A DNA stretch of 64,000 nucleotides, from the NCBI RefSeq assembly GCF_022965805.1, contig NC_133117.1, forward strand, positions 7,774,183-7,838,182, read 5' to 3'. A program made the position numbers and the translations under genes. How positions within the stretch are numbered: position 1 is the stretch's first letter; every line of letters starts with the position of its first letter. This document shows, one piece after another, positions 32,966-43,904 of the stretch. The notes below the pieces were generated by a model, which ran no database searches, was not told the origin of the DNA, and was given only the letters and a program-made list of their open reading frames with translations. This stretch comes from Primulina eburnea. Taxonomy: Eukaryota > Streptophyta > Magnoliopsida > Lamiales > Gesneriaceae.

Positions 32966-33172
32966 AGCAACTGATATCATTTGTCCAGTTATTTTATGAT
33001 TCAGTTGTGCCGAAGAATTAGTTGAAAAATTAATCAGACTATTATTATCAACTGATATCATTTTCTCAGACTTTATATTATCTACAAGGAACCCAGCTAT
33101 TCTATGATTCAGTTGCGTAATCTATTATCAACAAAGAGCTGAGTCAAATCTCTTGGTTTTGTCAAACACCAT
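32966..33172 (+). other. SIRE-3 3' untranslated region
   Basis: It contains repeated CAACTGAT motifs and TTTTGTCAAAC (33157-33167), the reverse complement of GTTTGACAAAA at 33206-33216 in the LTR. Confidence 0.6.
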
Positions 33173-33183
33173 AAAGGGGGAAA
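33173..33183 (+). promoter_or_regulatory. SIRE-3 polypurine tract
   Basis: AAAGGGGGAAA lies just before the 3' LTR start TGTTGG. Confidence 0.88.
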
Positions 33184-33184
33184 T

Positions 33185-34174
33185 TGTTGGAAACTAAATT
33201 CTGGAGTTTGACAAAAACATAAATCAATCGATTAAATCAACTAATACGCGAAAGCAAATTCGGCAGCTGGACTGATCAACTGAAATCAGCTGACACAAAC
33301 TGATCAGTAGAGAACTGATCAGTTAAAACATTCAGCCGAAAATATTAAAGCCTCTCAACTGAAGATACCTCGGGAAAGATCATTCAACAGACAGAAAGAC
33401 ATATCAGACAGCAACTGAATATGGAAAGCCGCACCACATAGAACAACGTATTTCGGCTATTGAAATTAAAACGCCGTTTTACAATATATAATGAAGTAGC
33501 AATCAAGAACACTGTCCAAGAAATGATGAAGTGGCAATCAACGGATACATAAATTCAAAAGTTACCGTTGAAAGATAAGTCTATAAATATGACTAAAGAG
33601 CAGTTGAAGAACGACTACGATCTATCAATCTCAAAACTTGCTATTACTCTGTCAAAATCTCAGCTCACTCTTATTAGACCTATTCGTAGCAATCAAGGCT
33701 ACAAGTTGAGCAAACTAGCACTCTGTAATATTGATAATTCAATAAGTGCTAAGTTCAGTTACTCACAGAGATCATTGTATTATACTAAGAGTTTCAGTTT
33801 AGGCAGTAGATAAGTCCTAACTGAAGTGGGTCTGTACAAGTGTTGTACTCGATCAAAGTCTTTTAGTGAATATCCTATCCTTGAGATAGAAGGGGTGACG
33901 TAGGAGTTATTCAAATCTCCGAACATCCAGAAACATATTGTGTTGTCTTTACTTCAGTTTTTCAGTTTCAGTTAGATACTCTATCTTTCAATCAGTTTAC
34001 TTTCCGCAACTGATTATTCAGTTTAACTGATTGTTATTGACCGACGGGATACTTAGTTCACTTTGTAATAAAACTGAACTACCTTTTTCGAAGAATATTT
34101 AAATTACTAGAAGTGTTTATTCAACCCCCCCCCCCCCCTTCTAAACACTCCTTAGTCAATAACCGATCCTATCA
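33185..34174 (+). repeat. SIRE-3 3' LTR
   Basis: 990 bases, nearly identical to 22436-23421. The poly-C in the terminal hairpin loop has grown to about 13 Cs here, against a CCTCCCCCCCC run in the 5' copy. Confidence 0.95.
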
Positions 34175-35167
34175 GACGATAAGAAGCCCTACAGAAAGAA
34201 GCATGGAGTACTCCTAGCTGAGGATAGCAAATCCAAATGGGCAAAGACCGACAGCGAATAGTCAGAACCAGAAACCTCTTGCAGCTCTAGTGAAGATGAG
34301 GAAGAAGTAAAGTGCTTGATGGCTAATGACACAGAAGTTCAATCAATCAGACAACAGGTATTTGACTTTAGCTCAACTGATTTCACAAGAGAGAAACTTA
34401 TTTCGACTCTTCATGACATGGTTAGTGAGTATCAAAAGCTTGCCTTATAATTTGAAAAGACCAGAGTAGAGCAAACTGATCCTATTGACAATAAGACAAC
34501 AACTGATATATCAGTTGAGATGTTGAGTCTAAAAAGGGAGATTGCCGAACTCAATACTGAAAGGAGCAAGGATCAATTAATGATTCAAAAGTTAATGCTT
34601 GAAAACTAAAAGCAAATTGAGCTCATTCAGGCTTGGAATAAATCATCCGTTGCATTGACTGATATACAGAACTCTCAGAAATCATTTACTGATAAAACTG
34701 GCTTAGGGTTCAGTAACCAGGATGAAATACCTTCCAAAGATATTCAACCAAAACTGAATATGGATAAAGGGAAACATATTCACTTTGTCAAATCAGTTAT
34801 GGTACAAGAACAAGCTGAGCCGAGTAAACTGATTGAACAGCCAACTCACAATATGAGCAAGGGCAAAAGATGTGGTATTGGTTATAGCCCAAGAGTTGTG
34901 ACTGACTCACAAAGTCAGCCACCAAAATTTTTCAGCAAAAACTATTCAAATGGCTATTCAAACTATTATAACAGCAAGCCAGTTCACAAAAGATACTGGC
35001 TGAACAATCAGTCGAAAAAGGGCAAATCACATGTTGTATCTTCTGCACACCATACACCACACACACACAGACCGGGAAAGACAATTTGGAATACAGCAGC
35101 TGGACGGTCAGTTAGACTGATCCAAGTTTGGATTCCTAAAGGACTAATCAACTTTGGACCCAAATAG
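34175..35167 (+). pseudogene. gag: SIRE-2 gag, C-terminal part
   Basis: It resumes the KDDKKPYRKK frame cut by SIRE-3. Stops include 34259 (glutamate to TAG) and others near 34447 and 34607. The last 170 codons are open and end in the conserved GPK-UAG. Confidence 0.9.
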
Positions 35168-35199
35168 AAAAGGGTACTACAATCTTATCTTGTGTTTGA

Positions 35200-38100
35200 T
35201 TGCATGTAATAGGTACAAGCATTGGATCTATATGGTATTTGGACAGTGGATGTTCACGCCACATGACAGGAGATTCAAATTTATTATCTCAACTGATCAA
35301 GTACACTGGACCAAACATCAGTTTTGGAGATAATTCTAAAGGTAAAACTATGGGTAAGGGTAAGCTTATCCATGGTAACTTCACCATTAATGATGTTTTA
35401 TTAGTTGAGAATCTCAAGGTATAATCTGATCAGTATCAGTCAGTTATGCGATAATGGATTCTCAGTTCAGTTTGACAAACATTCTTGCTCAGTCAAAAAC
35501 TCAACTGAAGAGATCATCCTAACTGGCAAAAGGTGTGGAAACACTTACAAAGTCAGCTGGAATGATCAACCTTATGCACCAGTATGTTTTATTGCCTCAA
35601 AATCTTTTGAGTAACCACGATCTTGTTACTGGATTGCCCAAAATGGATTTTATCAAAGACAAAATTTGCTCAGCATGTTAGTTTGGTAAACAAATCAAAT
35701 CCTCTTTTAAGAACAAGGGTTGTAAATCTTCTTCCCGATGCTTAGAACTGTTACATATGGATCTATTTGGTCCTATACCAGTCATGAGCTTAGGGGGAAT
35801 GAAATACACCTTGGTGGTTGTAGACGATTTTTCAAGATTCACTTGGGTTATATTTCTCAAGTCCAAAGACCAAACTGCTGCTCAACTGATTAAGATTTTC
35901 AAAAGATTATTAAATGAAAAATCAGTTGGAATTGATAGAATCAGATCCGATCGAGGAACTGAATTTATCAATCAAATTCTTTCAAATTATTTAGAGAATA
36001 CCGGAATCAAGCATGAGCTCTCAGCAGCCAGAACTCCTCAGCAAAATGGTGTAGCTGAAAGGATAAATCGGACCCTCAAAGAGGCTGCTAGAACAATGCT
36101 TGCTGATTCTTCTATCTCTCAAAGGTTTTGGGCAGAGGCAGTAAACACTGCGTGTTACACTCAAAACAGATCAATGATTAATAAGAATCATATGAAAACA
36201 CCTTATGAGATCTGACATGGAAGAAAAAGTTTGGTTTCCTAATTCAAAATATTCGGCTGCCGATGTTTTATACTTGTCAATGGTAAAACTCATTTAAAAG
36301 CTTTTGATGCTAAATCTGCAGAAGGAATATTTCTTGGTTATTCTTCAGTGAGTAAAGCCTATAGAGTCTTCAACAAAAATACTTTGAATGTTGAGGAATC
36401 TATTCATGTTGTGTTTGATGAGTCTACACTAACTTCTAAGCCAACTGATACAGTTGAGCTAGCTGATAGATTTACAGATATAAGCTTGGATGATGATGAT
36501 GAAGAAGATATCTATCTTAATCAAAACAACCTCCAATCACCTGAACCTGACATATTGGATCAATCAGCTGAATTGGAAGCAAATCTTGACAATCAGTTAG
36601 TGGAGCATACAAATGAGAATCAGTTGCCAACTGAATTAGCTCCAACTGAAACTGAAGACATTCAGTTACCTACTGAGGAAATTGCTAATACAAAAGAAAC
36701 AAATGCTGAACTTAGATGGAAGAAATCACATCCTCCAGAATTGGTGATAGGTAATCCATCTGATCCGGTAAGAACAAGAAATCAAATGCTTAACTTATTT
36801 ATTCATTCAGCTTTTTTATCTCAACTGGAGCCAAAGAAAACTGAAGAAGCTCTTGCTGATCCGAACTGGATAAATGCAATACAAGAAGAGCTAAATCAGT
36901 TTACCCATAACAATGTCTGGAACTTAGTTCCAAGACCACTCTCAAAAACTGTGATAGGTACAAAGTGGGTGTACGGGAACAAGCTAAACGAAGATGGTTC
37001 AGTTGTGCGCAACAAAGCAAGGCTAGTAGCACAAGGATATAGGCAGGAAGAAGGAATTGATTACGATGAGACATATGCACCAGTTGCAAGACTGGAGACA
37101 ATCAGAATATTCCTTGCCTATGCTTCAGTCAAAAACTTCAAAGTCTATCAAATGGACGTAAAGAGTGCATTTTTGAACGGCCAGTTGTAGGATGAAGTCT
37201 ACGTTGAACAACCTCTAGGTTTTATCAATCATCACTTTCCTGATCATGTCTATCATTTGAACAAAGCTTTATATGGTCTTAAACAAGCTCCAAGAGCTTG
37301 GTACGAAACCCTTTCAAAATTTCTAACTGATCATGACTTTTCTGTTGGATCAGTTGATAAGACATTGTTCAAATTCTCCAAGAATGATCATATTCTACTT
37401 GTTCAAATTTATGTTGATGATATTATTTTTGGGTCAACTAACCCCAAATTATGCGAGAAATTTTCCAAGTTAATGCAGGAGAAATTCGAGATGAGTATGA
37501 TGGGTGAACAGACATTCTTCCTTGGTCTACAAGTGAAACAACTGGATTCAGGAACTTTTATCAGTCAAACCAAATACACTAAGGAATTGCTGAAGAAATT
37601 TGGCATGGAATCATGTTCAGCTGCAAGCACCCCTATGAGCTCATCAGCTAAATTAGACACTGATCAAGGGGGAATATCAGTTGAGACGACGCTTTACAGA
37701 GGTTTAATAGGTTCATTATTGTACCTAACTGCTAGTCGTCCTGATATTGTGTTTGCTGTATGTATGTGTGAAAGATTTCAAGCTAATCCTAAGCAATCAC
37801 ATTTCTCTGCTGCCAAACGTATCTTGAAATATCTTAAAGGCACGCAAAATGTTGGATTATGGTACTCTAAAGACTCATCTTTCAATTTAGTTGGCTATTC
37901 AGATGCAGACTATGCAGGATGCAAGCTTGATCGAAAAAGTACAAGTGGATCATGTCAGTTTCTAGGAAACAGACTGATTTCTTGGTTCAGCAAGAAGCAA
38001 ACATCCATAGCAACTTCCACAACTGAAGCAGAATATCTTGCTGCTGGAAGCTGCTGTGCCCAACTGATCTGGATTCAGCAACAACTGAAAGAAGAACATC

Positions 38101-38214
38101 AGATTGGAATACGTATCAACTGAACAGCAAGCGGCTGACATTTTCACCAAACCACTGGCTGAGACTAAGTTTTCTCATTTTCACAATATACTTGGATTAA
38201 TTGATTTGTCTTAA
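35200..38214 (+). pseudogene. pol: SIRE-2 pol, multiply broken
   Basis: The protease DSGCSRHMTG is intact. A one-base insertion near 35418 shifts the frame. About 50 bases of the integrase zinc-binding region are deleted near 35610. Stops follow (for example W to TGA at about 36212 and Q to TAG at about 37188). RT has YVDD at about 37413. An in-frame deletion of 135 bases near 38090 removes part of RNase H, including the DNTST region. Positions 37225-37724 are identical to 27563-28062 of SIRE-3. Confidence 0.92.
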
Positions 38215-38407
38215 TTAATTGTTATTGCTCGTAATTCATATGACAGCTGTACTGTTTTCTTACTGATTATTTAAAGTGAGTTGTTTATCCATATGAGTTT
38301 TAACTGATGTCAGTTAGCGTTTCATTAGTTCATGTGTTTGTATCTCATACAGATCATTGCGTACAGAAACAAAGAAAAACGACGCTGAATCAAAATAAAC
38401 ATTTTAT
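38215..38407. other. SIRE-2 spacer after pol
   Basis: Short non-coding stretch before the antisense ORF. No second antisense ORF is present, unlike SIRE-3. Confidence 0.6.
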
Positions 38408-38806
38408 TTATCCATAAATGTTGGAGAGGACTACATTTTCATAAGTCTCTTCTACACTAGCTATCCACATCCTCATCAAAACAGCTAGAGCTGAGGAAGA
38501 GATCTTGCCGAAGCTGTGCGAAGAGGCGATGCTATTAAGAGTCTCCAGCTCCTTGCGAAGCATCAGCTGATAGAGATGGCCCTCCTTGAAGGCATCCACC
38601 TCTGCAGAAATGTTTAAGTGCTTTCGCACTTCTCTCAGCTGGGTCATCCACCTGAAGGTGGTAACCCTCCCAGAGTTGTACACGAGCTCCAGCCCCTGTA
38701 ACTCTTCCCAGTAGGGAAGACTGGCATAGAAGACCTCGTCCTCTATAGCAGCTTTTTGGGCTTCAAGAGAAAGTGGAGAGATGTTTGAACTACTTGCTCC
38801 TTCCAT
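38408..38806 (-). CDS. SIRE antisense accessory ORF, 132 residues (SIRE-2 copy)
   Basis: Same length as the SIRE-3 copy, with no gaps, starting MEGASSSN and ending SNIYG. The frame is fully open although gag and pol of this element carry many stops. The TATA-bearing segment found upstream in SIRE-3 and SIRE-1 is missing here: sequence passes from GTGACTAACTCC to TCAACTCCTTCC without it. The two copies differ mostly by conservative changes. No known domain is recognised. Confidence 0.7.
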   Translation of the reverse strand: MEGASSSNISPLSLEAQKAAIEDEVFYASLPYWEELQGLELVYNSGRVTTFRWMTQLREVRKHLNISAEVDAFKEGHLYQLMLRKELETLNSIASSHSFGKISSSALAVLMRMWIASVEETYENVVLSNIYG

Positions 38807-39385
38807 TTTTTTTTAATATTGTCTGCTAATACTTGTGACTAACTCCTCAACTCCTTCCTTAAGTGACGATTACTCTACCAAGCCTCAGGATTTTCTTAAT
38901 TAATCTGGCTTATTTTATTGTCATTTTCCTTAATGCATCTATTTAGGGGGGAATGGTGGTTTAAGAGGTTAACTGAGAAGACAGTTGTTAGTGAATTCTC
39001 AACTGAAAGGACTCAGTTTTACTAACTGATCGTTCAGTTGAATATTCCACTAATCTTCTCATATACGTTAACTAATTAAACCTATTATATTCTAAATCAA
39101 GTGACGTGATTGTCTTTCAAGCATTAAATGCTGATTTTCAGAAAATGATTAGTGTCAACGTGGACACCTTTAAAACCGTTCAAATACACACGCATTTTGG
39201 CACACGTACACACTTTGCTTTATCAAAATTTCTACGGACTGACACGTGTCCAGAATTTGAATACTCACGTACATATGTACCATTACCCGCTTCATTTCAG
39301 TTTCACCGTACAATTATCCACAAATTTTTGAGAGCAAGAACTATTCTATTCTTCAATTTCGTTTCAGGAACTCACTCACTTATCA
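38807..39385. promoter_or_regulatory. SIRE-2 divergent promoter-like region
   Basis: It holds the conserved block (about 38968-39112), the palindrome GACACGTGTC at 39241-39250, and TTTCAG ending at 39367, exactly 18 bases before the ORF3 ATG. The antisense TATA box is deleted. Confidence 0.6.
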
Positions 39386-42007
39386 ATGGCAACCCAAATT
39401 CCCGCTTTTATGCTGAATGCTATGGCTATCAACTTTGGATCCATCTTATCCTTCGGCGATGCTGAAGTCAAGAAGGTATTTCAGAAACTTGAAATTGCTG
39501 GACTGAGAACATTTTCGAGACAATCCTCACAAGACATCTATCCCAAAGAACTTCAGGATTTCTACTCCACCTGCATGGTTGATTCTGAGGGTAACGTTAA
39601 TTCTACTGTCAATGGTCAGTTGCTGACCATCTCTGAAGACTCTCTTGGGGAATTATTTTCTTTACCCTCTGATGGTTTGGCACAACTTTCGGATGTTAAA
39701 GTATCTGATATTGAAGAGATGCAAACCCTTCTCTCTGCTGATGGACGGAAGATTAAGTTTTCCGATCCTAAGAAGGAACTGAAGCATGAAGTTCAGTTGC
39801 TTGCTGATGTAGTTGCTAAAGGGCTTTTGGCAAAAGCTGGATCATTTGCTGCCCTCACCTTGGAGAAGTTTCAAGCCATTTCTGTTATTATGGCTGATCG
39901 CAAACTCAACGGGAAGCACCTTATCTTTAACACTCTGAAGAATATGTTTCTGTCTTCAAAACAGTCCAAGGGTTTTGCTGTACAAATCAGTTATCTGTTG
40001 AAAGTGAAAGGATTAGTGGCTGATGATTCTGAAAGGTCATCGAAATTTAAGGTGTTCAATGCAAAGAACACGATGACACTCAAAACCAAAATGGACATAA
40101 CTCCTGCTCAGTTAGTGCAAATCAAACAGGAGATTGGGACTCAGTTAGCAGCTCCTAAATCAGTTAAGAAGGACAAAACGTTGGCTCAACTGAAGGTCGC
40201 CAAAAGAAAATTAGCGTTGAGTGCATCTCAGTCAGAGAAGAATCCATCCCCTCAGATTGCGAAGAAACCAAGAACCCAAAGGGTTAAAACAACTTCGGAG
40301 GTATCCATTCCTACTGATGCAATGATTTCTACAACTGATCAGCAGCCTATAGAAGCATTTCCTCTACAGATCATTCCACAAGAAGCTTCAATTGGTACCA
40401 AAAAGGAATCAGTTAGGACCAAAGCTCCTCTGATTCAGATCTCTCGTCCTACTGGTGTGGCACCTGCTAGACCTAAAGGCATAAAATTTGTAGAGCAGGT
40501 GGAATCTACTCGAACAGGATTGGAAATTTCTCACATCATGAGTACTGATAAAGGGAAAGGGAAGTTGATTGAAGAGCCCAGACCCTCCAACCCAATTCAG
40601 ACTCATATTGACCTTGTATGGGCAAAGGTTAACAGTTTTGCTGCTTCAAAAATTAAGTCCTATGATGCTTGGACAGCCTATCGCACTGAAGTTTTTGCCA
40701 AGCAATTGAAGAAGAAGTCCGAGCTGAGCAAATTCATCAAACTGGAGGCCTTTGTCCTCAGGACAGTCAAAGCTGCCTCAATTGCTCAAGCTATGGAGAG
40801 GAAGAGTTATCTATTTGATCAGATGAGAGCGAAGAAGTTGTCTCAAATTGTTGCCAAGCTGAAGACCAACTACTTACCTAAAAGCCCTACTGCCTACGAT
40901 GATCAAGCTGTAATTACTCAGCTAGACGCTGATCTTATAGGGCTACTATCTCGAATCAAGTTTTGGGAATTGGATCAAGAATTGGTTCTCCATCAAGGAG
41001 ATTCAGATGATGACGACGAGGAAATATTTGAAGAAGCATCCTCTGACAAAACAGAACCATCATCAGCTTTAGTCATTGTTCCAACTGAAGAGCCAGTTCA
41101 TGATAAGCCTCTTTCACCTCCTGGTGAACAACAACTGTATACTGAAGCTGAGCTCTCTTTCGCACACATTGATGAAGTTATTCAGGCCATTGTGGAAGAA
41201 TCCCAGATTAGTGCACCCGTTTCTGACAAAGTTGATCACTCTGCTGATCAAATCAATCCAGAGGTCACTTTTCCTTCAGAAGAACCTGTTCAGCCAGATC
41301 CATCTACTAATCAGGTTATCCCAACTGATGTGCCAGTTGATTCCATCGATCATCCTTTAGAGGCACCAGTTTCAGTTTTGTCACCATCTGCTGAACAAAA
41401 TCCTCCTTCACCACCTCGGGATCAAGGAGAAATCACTGCTGCTGATACTTCAGTTCGAGATGCTGCTGAAACAATCTCAACTGATCAAGCCTTGATAATT
41501 TCTGAACTTACTACAAGTGAACCAAGCACTTCTCGACAGTCTCATCCTTCATCTTCATCAGATTTTGATCTTATTTTTGAAGAATTTCAGAATATGCAGG
41601 ACAGTATGAATCAAATGATTACTGCCATCTCCAAGATTCAAAATACGAAATTATCGCATACTCTGAAGTTGGACGATAATCAGCAGTATTTACAAAAACT
41701 GAAGGATATACAATCTATTGTTACCGCTCTTTCATTTGCAGTTAAAGATATTCAGAAAAATAGAGGAATTTTTTCAAGTCTGACTGCCACTCAAGATTCT
41801 ATTAACAAACGGGTCGACAGTGTGGAGTCACTTGTATCAAGAAAAATCGAACTGCTACAAGTCACTATGTCTACTACTATCGATAACATTTCATCCTTTG
41901 TCAAGCTCCTTTCTACTGACGTTCAGAAGCTATCTCTCAAGATAGAGCTGTTTGACAAAAAGGGGGAAGAGATCAAGGAGATCTTAGAACAGCAGAAGAA
42001 ACAATAA
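39386..42007 (+). CDS. SIRE-2 ORF3 (env-position protein), 873 residues, intact
   Basis: It starts MATQIPAFMLNAMAINFGS. Residues about 1-215 form a conserved N-domain that may resemble the 'putative plant transposon protein' domain seen in many plant retroelement ORFs (from memory, uncertain). A lysine-rich stretch around 265-300 includes AKKPRTQRVK, nuclear-signal-like. A second conserved domain spans about 400-535 (IQTHIDLVWAKVN to FWELDQEL). An acidic linker of about 190 residues and a coiled coil (about 725-870) ending DKKGEE follow. No signal peptide or transmembrane helix is seen. It is intact inside an otherwise dead element. Confidence 0.82.
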   Translation: MATQIPAFMLNAMAINFGSILSFGDAEVKKVFQKLEIAGLRTFSRQSSQDIYPKELQDFYSTCMVDSEGNVNSTVNGQLLTISEDSLGELFSLPSDGLAQLSDVKVSDIEEMQTLLSADGRKIKFSDPKKELKHEVQLLADVVAKGLLAKAGSFAALTLEKFQAISVIMADRKLNGKHLIFNTLKNMFLSSKQSKGFAVQISYLLKVKGLVADDSERSSKFKVFNAKNTMTLKTKMDITPAQLVQIKQEIGTQLAAPKSVKKDKTLAQLKVAKRKLALSASQSEKNPSPQIAKKPRTQRVKTTSEVSIPTDAMISTTDQQPIEAFPLQIIPQEASIGTKKESVRTKAPLIQISRPTGVAPARPKGIKFVEQVESTRTGLEISHIMSTDKGKGKLIEEPRPSNPIQTHIDLVWAKVNSFAASKIKSYDAWTAYRTEVFAKQLKKKSELSKFIKLEAFVLRTVKAASIAQAMERKSYLFDQMRAKKLSQIVAKLKTNYLPKSPTAYDDQAVITQLDADLIGLLSRIKFWELDQELVLHQGDSDDDDEEIFEEASSDKTEPSSALVIVPTEEPVHDKPLSPPGEQQLYTEAELSFAHIDEVIQAIVEESQISAPVSDKVDHSADQINPEVTFPSEEPVQPDPSTNQVIPTDVPVDSIDHPLEAPVSVLSPSAEQNPPSPPRDQGEITAADTSVRDAAETISTDQALIISELTTSEPSTSRQSHPSSSSDFDLIFEEFQNMQDSMNQMITAISKIQNTKLSHTLKLDDNQQYLQKLKDIQSIVTALSFAVKDIQKNRGIFSSLTATQDSINKRVDSVESLVSRKIELLQVTMSTTIDNISSFVKLLSTDVQKLSLKIELFDKKGEEIKEILEQQKKQ

Positions 42008-42121
42008 GAGCAGTATCTATTGTATTTATTTGAAGAAATGTGAATTCAGTTAATCGACATCTTATTTTATCTGCTTTGAATTCAATCAAGTATCTTTCAC
42101 TATAGTTTTGTCAAACACCAT

Positions 42122-42132
42122 AAAGGGGGAAA
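42122..42132 (+). promoter_or_regulatory. SIRE-2 polypurine tract
   Basis: AAAGGGGGAAA directly precedes the 3' LTR. Confidence 0.88.
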
Positions 42133-42133
42133 T

Positions 42134-43072
42134 TGTTGGAAACGAAATTCCGGCGTTTGACAAAATATTTACCAACTGAATCCTGCAACTGAATTTGACT
42201 AACTGATCGACGTAACTGAACACGTCATCAGTCAACTGATCGCTACAACTGAAGTCTATTCCATCGTCAACTGATCATTACCAGCTGATCTCTCAGCTGT
42301 ACACGTCATCAGTTGAAAGCGACAACCGACAAATAGTACAGCTATCTGCAACTGGTAGTGACTCGCCGCATTTCAGAATGAACAGTGTACGATGTCAGAA
42401 TATATCGACGTGGCAATCAACGGTTAGAATATTCAAATATCTTTAATGTTACCGTTGAGAGGGAAGCCTATAAATAGTCGAAGACAGCAGCTGAAGAATA
42501 TCCGACTCTCAGTTATCTTATCTTACTTGTTGTTACACTGCAAAAATATCCACTTACATTCAGAAATCAAAGCTCACGCTTATCAGTTATATCAGTATTA
42601 TTCTAAACTACGCTCTTGAGCTTATATAGCACTTTGTAATCGATTGATAGATTTTCTAAGTTGTGCTAAGATCAGTTAAGATCTGTAAAAGTGTTGTAAA
42701 CTAAGAGTTTCAGTATTGGCAAAGTGATAAGTCCAAATTGAAGTGGGTCAGTACACTTTTTGTATTTGATCAAAGTCTTTTAGTGAATATCCTATCTTCG
42801 TGATAGAAGTGGTGATGTAGGAGTTATTCAAGTCTCCGAACATCCAGAAACAAATTGTGGTGTTATTACTTTAAGTTAGATACTCTATCTTTCAGTCAAT
42901 TAGTTTTCCGCAACTGTTTATTCAGTTTAACTGATTGTTATTGACCGACGGGATATTTAGATTCAGTTTGTAACACAACTGAAATCAGTTTGTCGAAGAA
43001 TAATCTTAATTGAGCAGTGTTTATTCAACCCCCCCTTCTAAACACTCTTCACCCGATTCACCGATCCTTTCA
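42134..43072 (+). repeat. SIRE-2 3' LTR
   Basis: 939 bases, matching 20458-21397 with a small number of substitutions and a 1-2 base gap. It ends CCTTTCA, followed by the GATTT duplication. Confidence 0.94.
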
Positions 43073-43870
43073 GATTTCACTCGTGAGGAACTCATTACCA
43101 CCTTGCATGACATGGTAAATGAGTATCACAAACTTGCTCAATCATTTCAGAAGGTCAGAACTGAGCAAAATGATCCCAAAGACAATAAAACAGAAACTGA
43201 TGAGTCAGTTGAACTGGTGAGTCTGAAAAGAGAGATTGCACAGCAAAAAGCTGAAATAATTGAAAATCAAGCTTTGATATGTCAGTTAAAAATAGAGATT
43301 TCAAAACATACCGAACTGATTCAAGCTTGGAACAAGTCTTCAGTTGCATTAACTGAAATGCAGAATTCTCAAAAATCAGTTGATGATAAAACTTGTTTAG
43401 GTTTTAAAATTTTTGATGAAAATTCTGCAAGTGATGCTCAACCAAAGTTGAATAAAAGCAAAGGAAAGTACATTACCATTTTAAAATCAACTATGGTAAA
43501 TGAATTTTCAGAACCTAGTAAACCAACTGTTCAATTGATTGAAAGTAAGAACAAATGAAAATGGCATGATATGTGATATAGCTCTGAGAGTCCAACTGAT
43601 ACAAGAAACTGGTCACCTAAACGGCCCAGTCACAAAAATCAGTACTCAGAGAATGACTATTACAATTACTACAACTATAAGCTAGTTTAGAAACGATATC
43701 AAAAGAATAGTCAGTTGAAAAAGGATATAAATCACACTGTTTCATCCTCACATCACACACATATTGCCAAAAATTCGAGAAAAACCATTTGAAACACAGT
43801 AACTGGGAAATCAGTTAGACTGATTGAAGACTGGGTTCCTAAAGAACTAATCAGTTTAGGACCCAAATGA
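43073..43870 (+). pseudogene. gag: SIRE-1 gag, C-terminal part
   Basis: It resumes at DFTREELITTLHDMVNEYHK, completing the motif cut by SIRE-2. A stop at 43556 and later ones break it. The end is GPK followed by TGA, where the other copies have TAG. Confidence 0.88.
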
Positions 43871-43904
43871 ATATGGGTACCAAAATTATATATATTATGT
43901 GATT

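Larger units (their letters stand above)
22436..34174 (+). mobile_element. SIRE-3: innermost, youngest and nearly intact SIRE element
   Basis: It is flanked by GACGA at 22431-22435 and 34175-34179. It is 11,739 bases long with LTRs of 986 and 990 bases that differ at roughly 1-2 percent of sites. gag is intact. pol has one stop and one frameshift, and ORF3 one frameshift. Two antisense small ORFs are intact. It is the best reference copy for the family in this window. Confidence 0.95.
20458..43072 (+). mobile_element. SIRE-2: SIRE-type element inserted in SIRE-1 gag
   Basis: It is flanked by GATTT at 20453-20457 and 43073-43077. LTRs of 940 and 939 bases differ at only a few percent of sites. 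Own length is about 10.9 kb once SIRE-3 is removed. gag and pol carry many nonsense codons and deletions, yet the antisense ORF and the 873-residue ORF3 are fully open. Confidence 0.94.
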
